NCBI GenBank assembly: GCA_963678305.2
Contig: CAXXVV010000003.1
Span: 124,001 to 188,000 of the forward strand
Origin: G963676655 sp963678305
Lineage (GTDB): Bacteria > Verrucomicrobiota > Lentisphaeria > Victivallales > Victivallaceae
Direction: 5' to 3'
Length of the DNA: 64,000 nucleotides
Shown piece after piece: positions 16,865-24,544 of this stretch. Every line of letters starts with the position of its first letter. The first letter of the stretch is position 1. The translations under genes and the position numbers were made by a program. The notes under the pieces were generated by a model, which saw nothing but the letters and a program-made list of their open reading frames with translations, was not told the DNA's origin and did no database searches.

Positions 16865-18376
16865 TCAACCGGGCATTTCAACATACCATTTCAACATCCG
16901 CGGATATGCCAGTTGAGCAGGAACGCACCAGTCGGTAAACGCGCGTCTAACGCCCTTAACTTGCGCGTCGACATTTTCATAGGCCGTAAACGTATCATGA
17001 GTCAGATGATAGTGCAAATGTCCTTTGATTACTCGTTCAAGGCGGGCCTTATCTCCGAGCCGGGCCAACGCGGCTCCGTATGAAGCGATCGGCCAGTTGT
17101 TGCAGCAGTAAGGAGCAGTCGGTAAGCCTTCCCAGGCCGCGGCAAAATGAAAATACGTCATCCCCGCCAATTCCCCGTCACGCGATTCTCGTGCCTCGAT
17201 AAGCTTATTTTCGTCACCACGAGAAAGAAATCCGCTGTGCAGCAATTCAAGATAATAACGGTTATTGGCATAGGCGCAGTCCCTGGAATCAGTAAAGGAC
17301 CGGATTGTATCCAGCTGGTCAAGCCGGGCCGGAACAAGGCCGTCCGGCATCAGGTTCTCCGAAATTGCTTTATCAAGCATGATCTTCAAGTCGCATGCTT
17401 CTCTTTTCGCTTCCTCCGCATCCTCGATCCGACCGAGTTTTGCCGCGACATTTCCCCAGGAAATCAAGCCGCGCCACACCCAGGCGTTGTTATGCACATA
17501 TACCGCCGGCGCATCCCTGGTATCGGCTTCCGGAACCCCCGCCAGAAGCCGGTAACGGCGGTCCGTACCATAGACGAAAGGATTGCGAATCCGGTAGAGA
17601 TAACGCGCTATGCGATGAAATACCATATAATAATTCTCCAACCACGCCCTGCCCTCGGGAAACCTGATTATTTTACCGCTCAAATCAAGGAGCATTCCGT
17701 ACTCCGACAATGCCGGACCGTAGTAATCGATCGATCCGTCATCCATAATGAACCGGTCAAAGTAATAACCCAGATAATCCAACGCGATATCCGGATGATT
17801 ATAATCAAGCAAAGCATTGACCATGCTGATAATTGTCGGCGGAAAACCGTCGTGATAGTTGCGGTTATAGTAGCCGACGCCATATTTCGGGTGGCGGCCG
17901 CAAAAAGAGTGCATCGCCTGTACGAAACACGCCCGCCAGGCTGCATCCGGAAACTGCGGATTATCAGGCGGCCGCCATCCGGAAGAAAAAAAACTCTTCC
18001 AGAAAGCGTCTTTCTCCTCAATCACCCGGGCAAATCGCTCACCGTCAATCTTTTGCCGACCGGAGGAACTGAAACACTCACCCTCATTGTATCGTAATAA
18101 CAGTTCTCCTTCATCCGCCGTCAATTCCAGCAGGTTTTCGTTATCAAGGATTTCCAGAACCGGCAAATAACCTTTACGCCAGCGCCAGCGAACCTGTCCC
18201 GGAATGTAATCACGCCAGTTAAGGACGATATCGGTATCCGCGCGCTCGAAATACGGCAGCGGAAACGCATCGGACAACCAGATGCGGCCGTCACGTTCAA
18301 CAACATAGTTCGTCTGCGTGTTCCGGTCGGACAAAAAAACATAGTCTTCAAGTTCTGACAACTTTTTTTCTCGCAT
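16865..18376 (-). CDS. Cytoplasmic alpha/alpha-barrel (six-hairpin) glycoside hydrolase-like protein
   Basis: 503 residues from ATG 18376, which has AAGGTG nine bases upstream; a GTG at 18424 lies inside the promoter region and is rejected. No signal peptide. After an N-terminal beta-rich part (about 1-120) comes a helical repeat region of the (alpha/alpha)6 type: WRACFVQAMHSFCGRHPKYG, NRNYHDGFPPTIISMVNALLDY, NAWVWRGLISWGNVAAKLG, TPYCCNNWP-like TAPYCCNNWPIASYGAALARLGD. Such folds occur in GH78, GH63, GH88 and related families; acidic residues in YNRNYHDGF and DGSIDYYG are candidate catalytic ones. I cannot assign a family. Its promoter carries the 39-base site shared with the pseudopilin promoter. 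Confidence 0.6.
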   Translation of the reverse strand: MREKKLSELEDYVFLSDRNTQTNYVVERDGRIWLSDAFPLPYFERADTDIVLNWRDYIPGQVRWRWRKGYLPVLEILDNENLLELTADEGELLLRYNEGECFSSSGRQKIDGERFARVIEEKDAFWKSFFSSGWRPPDNPQFPDAAWRACFVQAMHSFCGRHPKYGVGYYNRNYHDGFPPTIISMVNALLDYNHPDIALDYLGYYFDRFIMDDGSIDYYGPALSEYGMLLDLSGKIIRFPEGRAWLENYYMVFHRIARYLYRIRNPFVYGTDRRYRLLAGVPEADTRDAPAVYVHNNAWVWRGLISWGNVAAKLGRIEDAEEAKREACDLKIMLDKAISENLMPDGLVPARLDQLDTIRSFTDSRDCAYANNRYYLELLHSGFLSRGDENKLIEARESRDGELAGMTYFHFAAAWEGLPTAPYCCNNWPIASYGAALARLGDKARLERVIKGHLHYHLTHDTFTAYENVDAQVKGVRRAFTDWCVPAQLAYPRMLKWYVEMPG

Positions 18377-18426
18377 TTTATTCACCTTGTCAATGTTTGG
18401 AGTTGCAATTATGCTCAATATCACTT

Positions 18427-18490
18427 ATGATACTTTAATTGACGTCATAAAGCAATAATACCGGCGCACCATTAGTTATACTATAACAAC
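18427..18490 (-). promoter_or_regulatory. Minus-strand promoter with 39-bp AraC-type activator site (copy B)
   Basis: On the minus strand TTGCTT (18455-18450) and TATCAT (18432-18427) are 17 bases apart, in front of the hydrolase gene starting at 18376. The 39-base site 18452-18490 overlaps the -35 by four bases, exactly as copy A does, and the distance to the start codon is also similar (76 against 69 bases). Copy B also ends 14 bases before the ATG of the divergent AraC gene at 18505, so binding could at the same time control the regulator's own expression. Confidence 0.7.
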
Positions 18491-18504
18491 ATAAATTGCA
18501 TCCT

Positions 18505-19386
18505 ATGGAATTCAGCAAGGAAAAAACCGTTAAACAACTGGAAAGACTGCTTCACCAGGAAGTCCGAAACGTTGTCTTCACCGGACGTGATTTATCCGGC
18601 ATGAAGGAACTGGACCACTTGCTGCCGGTTCCACGCATTATCATTCCCTTGAGCGGCTGCAAGGAAATAACCATTCCGGATGACGCTGGTAATGAGCGCT
18701 TTATTTCCATGGCGCCGGGAACGATGTTGTTTTGTGACGAATGCTGCTGGACCCGGCCGTCATGGCTTAGAAAGCATGAAATGATCTCAATTGTTTATCA
18801 CGAGAACTACATTCGGGTCCTTTATCTGGAATGCCCCGGAGGAACCGTGGTATGGAACGTCCCGGGTGAGCGGAACGGACCATTGGCAAAATACTATTTT
18901 CACACACCTCAACCCATGAGTCATGTGGGCAAACTGCTGCTGCGGTCAATCAGCGGACTGACCGATACCCCAATCCTGCGCAAGGCCGCCCCGTTGATGG
19001 CTCAAAGCCTGTTGCGTTTGACCCTTGAAGAACTCAGGATTTCCGAAACAGTGAAGTACAGCAAATCATTTCTGACATGGCAGAAAATTGCTCATTATCT
19101 CCAGGACAATCTTGAACTTGACTCTTTGTCGAGACAGACCGTTGCTGATCATTTCATCCTGAGTCCGAATCATCTTTCACGCCTCTGCAAACAATATGCC
19201 GACTGTTCGTTTCACACCTATCTCAATGAATTAAGACTTCAGCAGGCGGAACGCATGTTGCAAAAGACCAACATGACAGTTGACGAGATTGCCGATAAAT
19301 GCGGCTATCGTTACACTTCATATTTTATCAGGATCTTTAAAAAAATGCATGCGTGCTCTCCGACCTCATACCGTCAATCGGTATAA
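18505..19386 (+). CDS. AraC family transcriptional regulator
   Basis: 293 residues from ATG 18505 (a TTG nine bases earlier is less likely). The N-terminal half is a cupin-like sensor (PRIIIPLSGCKEITIPDDAG, MAPGTMLFCDECCWT). Residues about 195-290 carry the AraC double helix-turn-helix: LSRQTVADHFILSPNHLSRL and MTVDEIADKCGYRYTSYFIR, closing with CSPTSYRQS. It is divergent from the hydrolase-pseudopilin-DUF4838-sialidase cluster. A 39-base site occurs once in the divergent gap and once in front of the pseudopilin, both overlapping -35 boxes. So this is the probable activator of both transcripts, with feedback on itself. Confidence 0.9.
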   Translation: MEFSKEKTVKQLERLLHQEVRNVVFTGRDLSGMKELDHLLPVPRIIIPLSGCKEITIPDDAGNERFISMAPGTMLFCDECCWTRPSWLRKHEMISIVYHENYIRVLYLECPGGTVVWNVPGERNGPLAKYYFHTPQPMSHVGKLLLRSISGLTDTPILRKAAPLMAQSLLRLTLEELRISETVKYSKSFLTWQKIAHYLQDNLELDSLSRQTVADHFILSPNHLSRLCKQYADCSFHTYLNELRLQQAERMLQKTNMTVDEIADKCGYRYTSYFIRIFKKMHACSPTSYRQSV

Positions 19387-19405
19387 CAGATAGCACGTGA
19401 GTCTT

Positions 19406-20215
19406 TCAACTTGAAAATGCTTTTTTGCGGCACTCCGCCTGGAGTTTGCGCGGAGACATACCGTAAAACCGGCGGATGGATTTATTGAAAAACTGCAAGT
19501 CCGGCATTCCGGCCTCGATCGCGATCTCCTTGATCGGCTTATTCGTATGGGTAAGATAATGCCGGACCAGATTCATCCGCCGTTCCCGAATGTAACCGGC
19601 AACCGACTGACCCAGGTGTTTTTTAAACAGCAGTGTCAGGTGATTTGGCGATATTTCCAATTCAACGGCCAGCGTCTGTACAGTGAAAAAATCTTCCAGC
19701 CGACTGTCGATCAACTGCATCGCGGTTCTGACCGCCGGATGCAGCACTTGGGAATCATCACCAGGCGGCGGAACATCGGACAATCTGAACAAAATATCCC
19801 AGAGCCGCATTGTCGCCCGGGGGGGATTCACGGTCCAGCAGGTCATAATCTCCCGGAACAATCCTAAAATCAAATTACGCTGGTCCGCCGCGTCGATCAA
19901 CCACGGTATCCGAACCGGACTTCCGCCTTTTTCCGGCAATGCAGCTTTGAAGTGAACCGTATAATGCAGTGAATCCGTGCGGAAGTGAAAGATTTTGGTT
20001 ACGCCCGGCGGCAGCAGCGCCACATAGCCGGGTTTTACCCGAACCGTTATATCATCCAGTTCCACCCTGGCCTCATAGTCGAAAAAGATCAACGACCAGA
20101 GATCGAACAAACAGTATCTGCTGTCCGCCCGCTTATGCACCGCGAAACCTGCCCGGACAAACTCCGGACATTCGTTCAAGACAATCTCACCAGTTCTGTC
20201 GATTACCGTTTTCAT
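19406..20215 (-). CDS. AraC family transcriptional regulator
   Basis: 269 residues. Cupin sensor region in the first 130 residues (VRVKPGYVALLPPGVTKIFHF is the typical ligand-arm strand pair). The AraC DNA-binding domain occupies about 170-265: VQTLAVELEISPNHLTLLFKKHLGQSVAGYI, then IKEIAIEAGMPDLQFFNKSI, then YGMSPRKLQ. It converges on the other AraC gene, with 19 bases between the stops, and is divergent from the sulfatase gene across a 116-base gap. It probably controls the sulfatase. AAAATATAC occurs twice in that gap (20220-20228 and 20254-20262), but the spacing of 34 is not typical for AraC half-sites, so the operator is uncertain. Confidence 0.88.
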   Translation of the reverse strand: MKTVIDRTGEIVLNECPEFVRAGFAVHKRADSRYCLFDLWSLIFFDYEARVELDDITVRVKPGYVALLPPGVTKIFHFRTDSLHYTVHFKAALPEKGGSPVRIPWLIDAADQRNLILGLFREIMTCWTVNPPRATMRLWDILFRLSDVPPPGDDSQVLHPAVRTAMQLIDSRLEDFFTVQTLAVELEISPNHLTLLFKKHLGQSVAGYIRERRMNLVRHYLTHTNKPIKEIAIEAGMPDLQFFNKSIRRFYGMSPRKLQAECRKKAFSS

Positions 20216-20250
20216 AATTAAAATATACCACTGATAATGATATTCAACAA

Positions 20251-20279
20251 TTGAAAATATACATATTTAATAGTAAAAT
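20251..20279 (+). promoter_or_regulatory. Candidate sigma-70 promoter for the sulfatase gene
   Basis: TTGAAA (20251-20256) and TAAAAT (20274-20279) are 17 bases apart, about 52 bases upstream of the ATG at 20332, in a very A+T-rich gap between the divergent AraC and sulfatase genes. A+T richness raises the chance of a random match. Confidence 0.45.
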
Positions 20280-20331
20280 AATTTGTATCAATCAATAAAA
20301 AAAACCAGTAAAGGAAGTAAAAGGAACAGCC

Positions 20332-21912
20332 ATGTCACAGGAAAAAACCATCCCGAACCGCCCGAATATCGTATGTTTCTTTGTCGACGACATGGGCTAT
20401 GGCGACGTTTCATGCCTGAACCCGGAAGGCAAGATCAATACCCCGAACTTTGACCGTCTGGCTCGTGAAGGCATGACCTTTCTGGATGCTCATTCGAGTT
20501 CCTCGGTATGTTCTCCGTCGCGCTACAGCCTGCTGACCGGCCGTTACAACTGGCGCTCGACCCTCCAGCAATTTATCGTCGAATTCTACGGTGATCCACT
20601 AATCAAACCGGACCAGTTGACCGTGCCGGGAATGTTGAAGCAGCACGGATATCACACTGCGTGCATCGGTAAATGGCATCTGGGCATGGGGTGGGATTTT
20701 GAACCGGATATAGAGAATTTTCGCCCCCGCCCGGTATATGACCCGGAAGCGATGGAGGCCGACCCCGATCTCGAAGCGACGCCGGAACAGAAAAAATTGT
20801 GGGAAGAGGCTTTTTCCAAGCCGACAACCGGCGGTCCGACGACACGGGGGTTCGACTATTATTTTGGCGTCGACATTCCAAACTGGCCGCCGTATTGTTT
20901 CATTGAAAACGACCATACCGTCGGTATCCCGTCAGAATTTCTCCCGACCCGGCTGGTCGGACACAATATCGCCGCCACTTCCGGTCCGGCAGTCCCGTAT
21001 TGGAATATGCATCAGTTGCTTCCGACCTGGGCCAAAAAAGCCGACAGATACATCAAAGAACGCGCCGAGGCGCAGGAGCCGTTTTTCCTCTATCTGCCGA
21101 TGACTTCGCCACATACTCCCATCTGCGTGAACAAACCGTGGGTTGGAAAAAGCGGCCTCAATAACCTTTATGCCGACCTGGTAATGGAAACTGACGACGT
21201 TTTCGGCCGGATCCTTAAATCTCTTGAACGTTATGGCGTGGATGACAACACACTGGTCATCTTTACCAGCGACAACGGCTGCGCGCATTATATAGGGATC
21301 ACTCAAATGGAAGCACAAGGCCATTTTCCCAGCGGACCGTATCGCGGTTACAAGTCGGACGCCTGGGACGGCGGGCACCGGATGCCGTTCATTCTCCGCT
21401 GGCCGGGAGTCGTCAAACCCGGTACAACCTGCGATGAGCTGATCTGCCTGTCGGACCTGATGGCAACCTGTGCTGAAATCGTCGGAACGGAACTTCCGGC
21501 AAACGCGGGCGAGGACAGCTTCAGTATTTTACCGTTGCTGAAAGGAATCGAACAACCGGTGCGGGATCATGTGGTAAGCCATTCGATCAACGGCAAATTC
21601 GCGATTCGCGACGGACGCTGGAAGCTGGTGCTTTGTCCCGGCTCCGGCGGCTGGACCCAGTCCGATGAAGCTGCTTTCAATGACGGCCTGCCGATGGTTC
21701 AGCTCTACGACATGACCGCCGATCCCGGCGAAAAGCACAACCTCCATGCCACCCACCCGGAAAAGGTCAGAGCCATGTTGACAAAACTGGAAAAACTGGT
21801 CAACGACGGTCGCAGCACGCCCGGCGAAAAACAGTCGAACGACGCTACGGTCGACATCTGGAAACTCGAAACAATACCCGGCGCCGATCTCGACTTCCTT
21901 GATGATTATTGA
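20332..21912 (+). CDS. Type I sulfatase (formylglycine-dependent, arylsulfatase family)
   Basis: 526 residues, preceded by AAAGGAA. It hydrolyses sulfate esters, probably on a sulfated glycan or glycan fragment. Visible motifs: the metal-binding start NIVCFFVDDMGYGDV (Asp19, Asp20); the CSPSR signature with Cys60 as the residue to be oxidised to formylglycine, followed by LLTGRYNWR; GKWHLG; TSPHTPI; and the second metal site VIFTSDNGCAH. Length fits the S1 family. No signal peptide is visible, unlike most polysaccharide sulfatases, so it probably desulfates imported saccharides in the cytoplasm. The maturation enzyme (anaerobic or aerobic type) is not in the window. Neighbouring AraC is the likely regulator. 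Confidence 0.92.
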   Translation: MSQEKTIPNRPNIVCFFVDDMGYGDVSCLNPEGKINTPNFDRLAREGMTFLDAHSSSSVCSPSRYSLLTGRYNWRSTLQQFIVEFYGDPLIKPDQLTVPGMLKQHGYHTACIGKWHLGMGWDFEPDIENFRPRPVYDPEAMEADPDLEATPEQKKLWEEAFSKPTTGGPTTRGFDYYFGVDIPNWPPYCFIENDHTVGIPSEFLPTRLVGHNIAATSGPAVPYWNMHQLLPTWAKKADRYIKERAEAQEPFFLYLPMTSPHTPICVNKPWVGKSGLNNLYADLVMETDDVFGRILKSLERYGVDDNTLVIFTSDNGCAHYIGITQMEAQGHFPSGPYRGYKSDAWDGGHRMPFILRWPGVVKPGTTCDELICLSDLMATCAEIVGTELPANAGEDSFSILPLLKGIEQPVRDHVVSHSINGKFAIRDGRWKLVLCPGSGGWTQSDEAAFNDGLPMVQLYDMTADPGEKHNLHATHPEKVRAMLTKLEKLVNDGRSTPGEKQSNDATVDIWKLETIPGADLDFLDDY

Positions 21913-21929
21913 GAAACCGGGAAGTAATA

Positions 21930-22898
21930 TTATTCAGACAACTTTCTGAAACAATACAGTATGCCGGATGGGCTGGTGCCTCGGGCCAGATATTTTTTCC
22001 GGATTCTTCCGGGATCGTCAAATTGACTTCCGGTTTGACGGATGAATTGTTTTGAACCTAAAATCGCCCCTTCGGTAAAGTGTCGAGTACGACGCAGGAA
22101 GCGTACGTGCATCGATTCTTTTTGTCGGGCTTTGTCGCGCGCGGCATAGATTTCTTCGCTCGACGCCCCGCTTTCCGCGGCAATAATTTGTGCCAGTTCG
22201 CCCCGGAAGAATGTAAACAGTTCGGTATCAGTCCATTGCGAGGCATCGCCGGTGCTGATGTTCGGTTTCAGATGTTTGACGAAATTATTATAAAAGATAT
22301 GTTTACCGCTTCTGCAATAGCGTCCCCAGGTGGTAAAATGGTAGTCTGCCGGATCTTTTTTCAAACCGGCCCGAACCGGGTTGAGTTCGACATAAGCCAC
22401 ACACATGGCCAGGGCATTTATACGTTCGAGAATCACGCTTTTGAACCGACCGCCCCAAAGTTGTCCGGTCCGGTTGCGGGTTTCGTTGTAGACACAAGTA
22501 AATTGGCGTTGGTAGGCCGACATAAACCGGCTGATATCGATCATTTTGAGCGCGATTTCCTGACATTGCGCCTTGTTATCAAGGCTGATGACTGGATTTC
22601 GAGGCCCGAATTTGAAAAATTTTTTCATAGATTTGTAATAGTTGTTATGTCGTTTTACGACAACCTCAAGCGACGGCAGTTCATCCGGTCCTGGAGCGTA
22701 GACCACGAGGTGAAAATGATTGCCCATCCAGGCGGCGGAAATCACCTCGATCAAAAAGTAATCGCAAAGGTATCGAAGCAATTTGAAGCCGTATTCCTTA
22801 TCTTCATCTGAGAACGGATGTTCACCTTTGATGCAACCGATGCGATTATAAAGGTGGTAGTAGCAGCCTTCGTCTTTGACTTTCATTCGTGCTTCCAT
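21930..22898 (-). CDS. REP-associated tyrosine transposase (RAYT), IS200/Y1 HUH family
   Basis: 322 residues, with a textbook ribosome-binding site AGGAGG seven bases before the ATG. The Y1 transposase core is present: YYHLYNRIGCIKGEHPF near the start, the HUH metal motif in MGNHFHLVVYAPG, and the region RTGQLWGGRFKSVILE followed by VAYVELNPVRAGL, characteristic of RAYTs. The catalytic Tyr is probably in the SAYQRQFTCVYNE segment. RAYTs are usually single-copy, vertically kept genes thought to move short palindromes. No clear REP-like repeat flanks this copy; the hairpin-rich element at 4359-4613 has a DDE-type structure instead. The gene appears intact. Confidence 0.88.
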   Translation of the reverse strand: MEARMKVKDEGCYYHLYNRIGCIKGEHPFSDEDKEYGFKLLRYLCDYFLIEVISAAWMGNHFHLVVYAPGPDELPSLEVVVKRHNNYYKSMKKFFKFGPRNPVISLDNKAQCQEIALKMIDISRFMSAYQRQFTCVYNETRNRTGQLWGGRFKSVILERINALAMCVAYVELNPVRAGLKKDPADYHFTTWGRYCRSGKHIFYNNFVKHLKPNISTGDASQWTDTELFTFFRGELAQIIAAESGASSEEIYAARDKARQKESMHVRFLRRTRHFTEGAILGSKQFIRQTGSQFDDPGRIRKKYLARGTSPSGILYCFRKLSE

Positions 22899-23094
22899 TA
22901 ATTCCTCCTATTGGTTGATTTAAAGATAATATATATGCCGAAATCCGATTTGTCAAATATTCATACGGTTTGATTTTATAATAATCATTATAAATTAATT
23001 ATTAATAACTTACGATCAATTAAATGCAGCCTGTTCAATTCCGTAACGCAGTGTATTAAATATGACGAGCCTCATCGTCGTCATTCGTGCAGAC

Positions 23095-24261
23095 TTAAAG
23101 TCCCAGTTTGGCTTTGGCGGAGTTTATGAGGCTGATTTTTTCTTTCAGGTCCGCGTCGGAATGATTGATCTGCATGCCGATAAAAACCACCCGGTTCAAG
23201 ATGTCCAGCGATCTTTGACACATCTGCTTGTCATAATTCATTCTGCAATGTTTGTTAGCGGGCATGTTATAAGGATTCATCAGCGGGTGATGCGCCCCCT
23301 TTTTCGATAATATCTGATCCCATTCCGTATAGACATGCCTGCCGGTTTGCGAGGCGACACAGCCGCCGACCGCTTCGGCGAACTTCACGGCAAGCTCGTT
23401 GTCCGACAGGAGATACATCAGATGCGAACCGCATTCACTTTCCGGGCTGTTATGCTGAATGGGCTTCAAGCCGCCGGAAACGGTCGCTTCGAGAATCTTA
23501 AATTTATTGTGTCGAAGAGTCTTGATGATTTTCGGCAAACGGTCCAGTTGCACGTTCATAATCGCGCCCTCGATCTCCGAGGCTCTTGACCCGGCATTAC
23601 TGAAGACGTCATCGACACTGTCGGAACGGCCGTTCCAGTACATACCGCAGCAATCGATCATGCACTTTATCCGCTTGAAAACCTTTTCATCATTGGTAAC
23701 GGCGGCCCCGCCCTCGCCACAAGTCATATTTTTGAAATAATTGAAACTGAACGCCCCGGCGTCACCAATCGAACCAAGCATCTGGTCCTTATATCCGCCG
23801 CCGACACCCTGACAGGCATCCTCTATGACCAGCAAATCGTAACGGTCGGCCACATCCATGATCCGGTCCATGTCGCAGGGCAACCCCCACATATGAACGG
23901 GAATTACCGCCCGGGTCGCCGGGCCGGCTTTTTTCGCGATCTCACCTGGATCGATCGTCACGCTTTCGTCAATATCGATAATTACCGGAATCGCACCAAC
24001 CGCCAGCACCGCAACCGCAGTAGCCATATAAGTACAAGCCGGCACCAGCACCTCGTCACCGGGCCCGATGCCCAATCCGGCCAGACACGCGGTAATTGCG
24101 GTGGTCCCGCTGGAAGTCATATGGACATATTCCGAACTGATGAATTCGGCATACCTCTTTTCAAAAGTTTCACATTGACCGCCTTCAAAATACCTGAACG
24201 GTTTGCCTGATTCAAAGACTTTCCTGATCGCGTCAACTTCTTCCTGGCCGATTGCATACAT
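23095..24261 (-). CDS. DegT/DnrJ/EryC1/StrS family PLP-dependent aminotransferase
   Basis: 388 residues, normal for the family, which transfers an amino group to keto-sugars (or performs related PLP chemistry) in making aminosugars for surface polysaccharides or metabolites. Signatures: THMTSSGTTA-like HMTSSGTTAITACLAGLGIG near the cofactor phosphate site, GDEVLVPACTYMAT, VIPVHMWGLPCDMD, VIEDACQGVGG (Asp contacting the PLP nitrogen) and FSFNYFKNMTCGEGGA with the Schiff-base Lys. Lys is kept, so it should be catalytic. It stands alone between the RAYT and a divergent glycosidase gene. No other sugar-nucleotide genes are near, so its pathway is unknown. Confidence 0.9.
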   Translation of the reverse strand: MYAIGQEEVDAIRKVFESGKPFRYFEGGQCETFEKRYAEFISSEYVHMTSSGTTAITACLAGLGIGPGDEVLVPACTYMATAVAVLAVGAIPVIIDIDESVTIDPGEIAKKAGPATRAVIPVHMWGLPCDMDRIMDVADRYDLLVIEDACQGVGGGYKDQMLGSIGDAGAFSFNYFKNMTCGEGGAAVTNDEKVFKRIKCMIDCCGMYWNGRSDSVDDVFSNAGSRASEIEGAIMNVQLDRLPKIIKTLRHNKFKILEATVSGGLKPIQHNSPESECGSHLMYLLSDNELAVKFAEAVGGCVASQTGRHVYTEWDQILSKKGAHHPLMNPYNMPANKHCRMNYDKQMCQRSLDILNRVVFIGMQINHSDADLKEKISLINSAKAKLGL

Positions 24262-24389
24262 GAGACTGATTCCCGGTATTCATGGTTAAAATTCTACTGG
24301 CGAATGAGAAAAACAGACTATATGATACCACCGCGAAATCAATAATTCAAACGCAGAAAAGCCGCAGCCGGTAATTTAAAACTTATTTT

Positions 24390-24419
24390 TTGACACCGGC
24401 TCTTTTCGAGATATATTAT
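24390..24419 (+). promoter_or_regulatory. Sigma-70 promoter for the GH63-like gene
   Basis: A perfect TTGACA (24390-24395) is followed by overlapping -10 candidates TATATT (24412-24417, spacer 16) and TATTAT (24414-24419, spacer 18). Transcription would start near 24425, giving a leader of about 120 bases that contains the competing hairpins at 24461-24518. Confidence 0.6.
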
Positions 24420-24460
24420 TGGAATTTCACAAATATGAGGATATTATTCCCATGCGTAAA

Positions 24461-24518
24461 CCTGAATTCAGGGCAGGTCCATTTCAATCCTGCACACCAA
24501 CGACACAACTGCCCTGAA
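24461..24518 (+). promoter_or_regulatory. 5' leader with mutually exclusive hairpins, possible cis-regulatory RNA
   Basis: The untranslated leader contains TTCAGGGCAG (24467-24476), fully complementary to CTGCCCTGAA (24509-24518), a 10-bp stem. The same left arm can instead pair in two other ways: within the palindrome CCTGAATTCAGG (24461-24472), and as GCAGG (24473-24477) with CCTGC (24489-24493). Mutually exclusive pairings in a leader are typical of riboswitches or attenuators. The ribosome-binding site GGGAGAGG follows 10 bases after the long stem. It matches no riboswitch class I recognise; a protein-binding site is an alternative. Confidence 0.4.
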
Positions 24519-24544
24519 AAACAAGTCGGGAGAGGCAAAAAAAA

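Noticed and set aside
16753..16884. N-terminal extension of the second pseudopilin
   Set aside because: The extension covers the -10, -35 and 39-bp activator site and would put 44 residues ahead of a prepilin leader; ATG 16752 has a good ribosome-binding site.
20220..20262. AAAATATAC repeats as the operator of the AraC at 19406
   Set aside because: Spacing of 34 bases is not a multiple expected for AraC half-sites and the region is so A+T-rich that a 9-base match is unremarkable.
21933..21950. Hairpin TTCAGA/TCTGAA after the sulfatase as a terminator
   Set aside because: Only six A+T-rich pairs, no T-run, and it lies inside the coding end of the convergent transposase gene.
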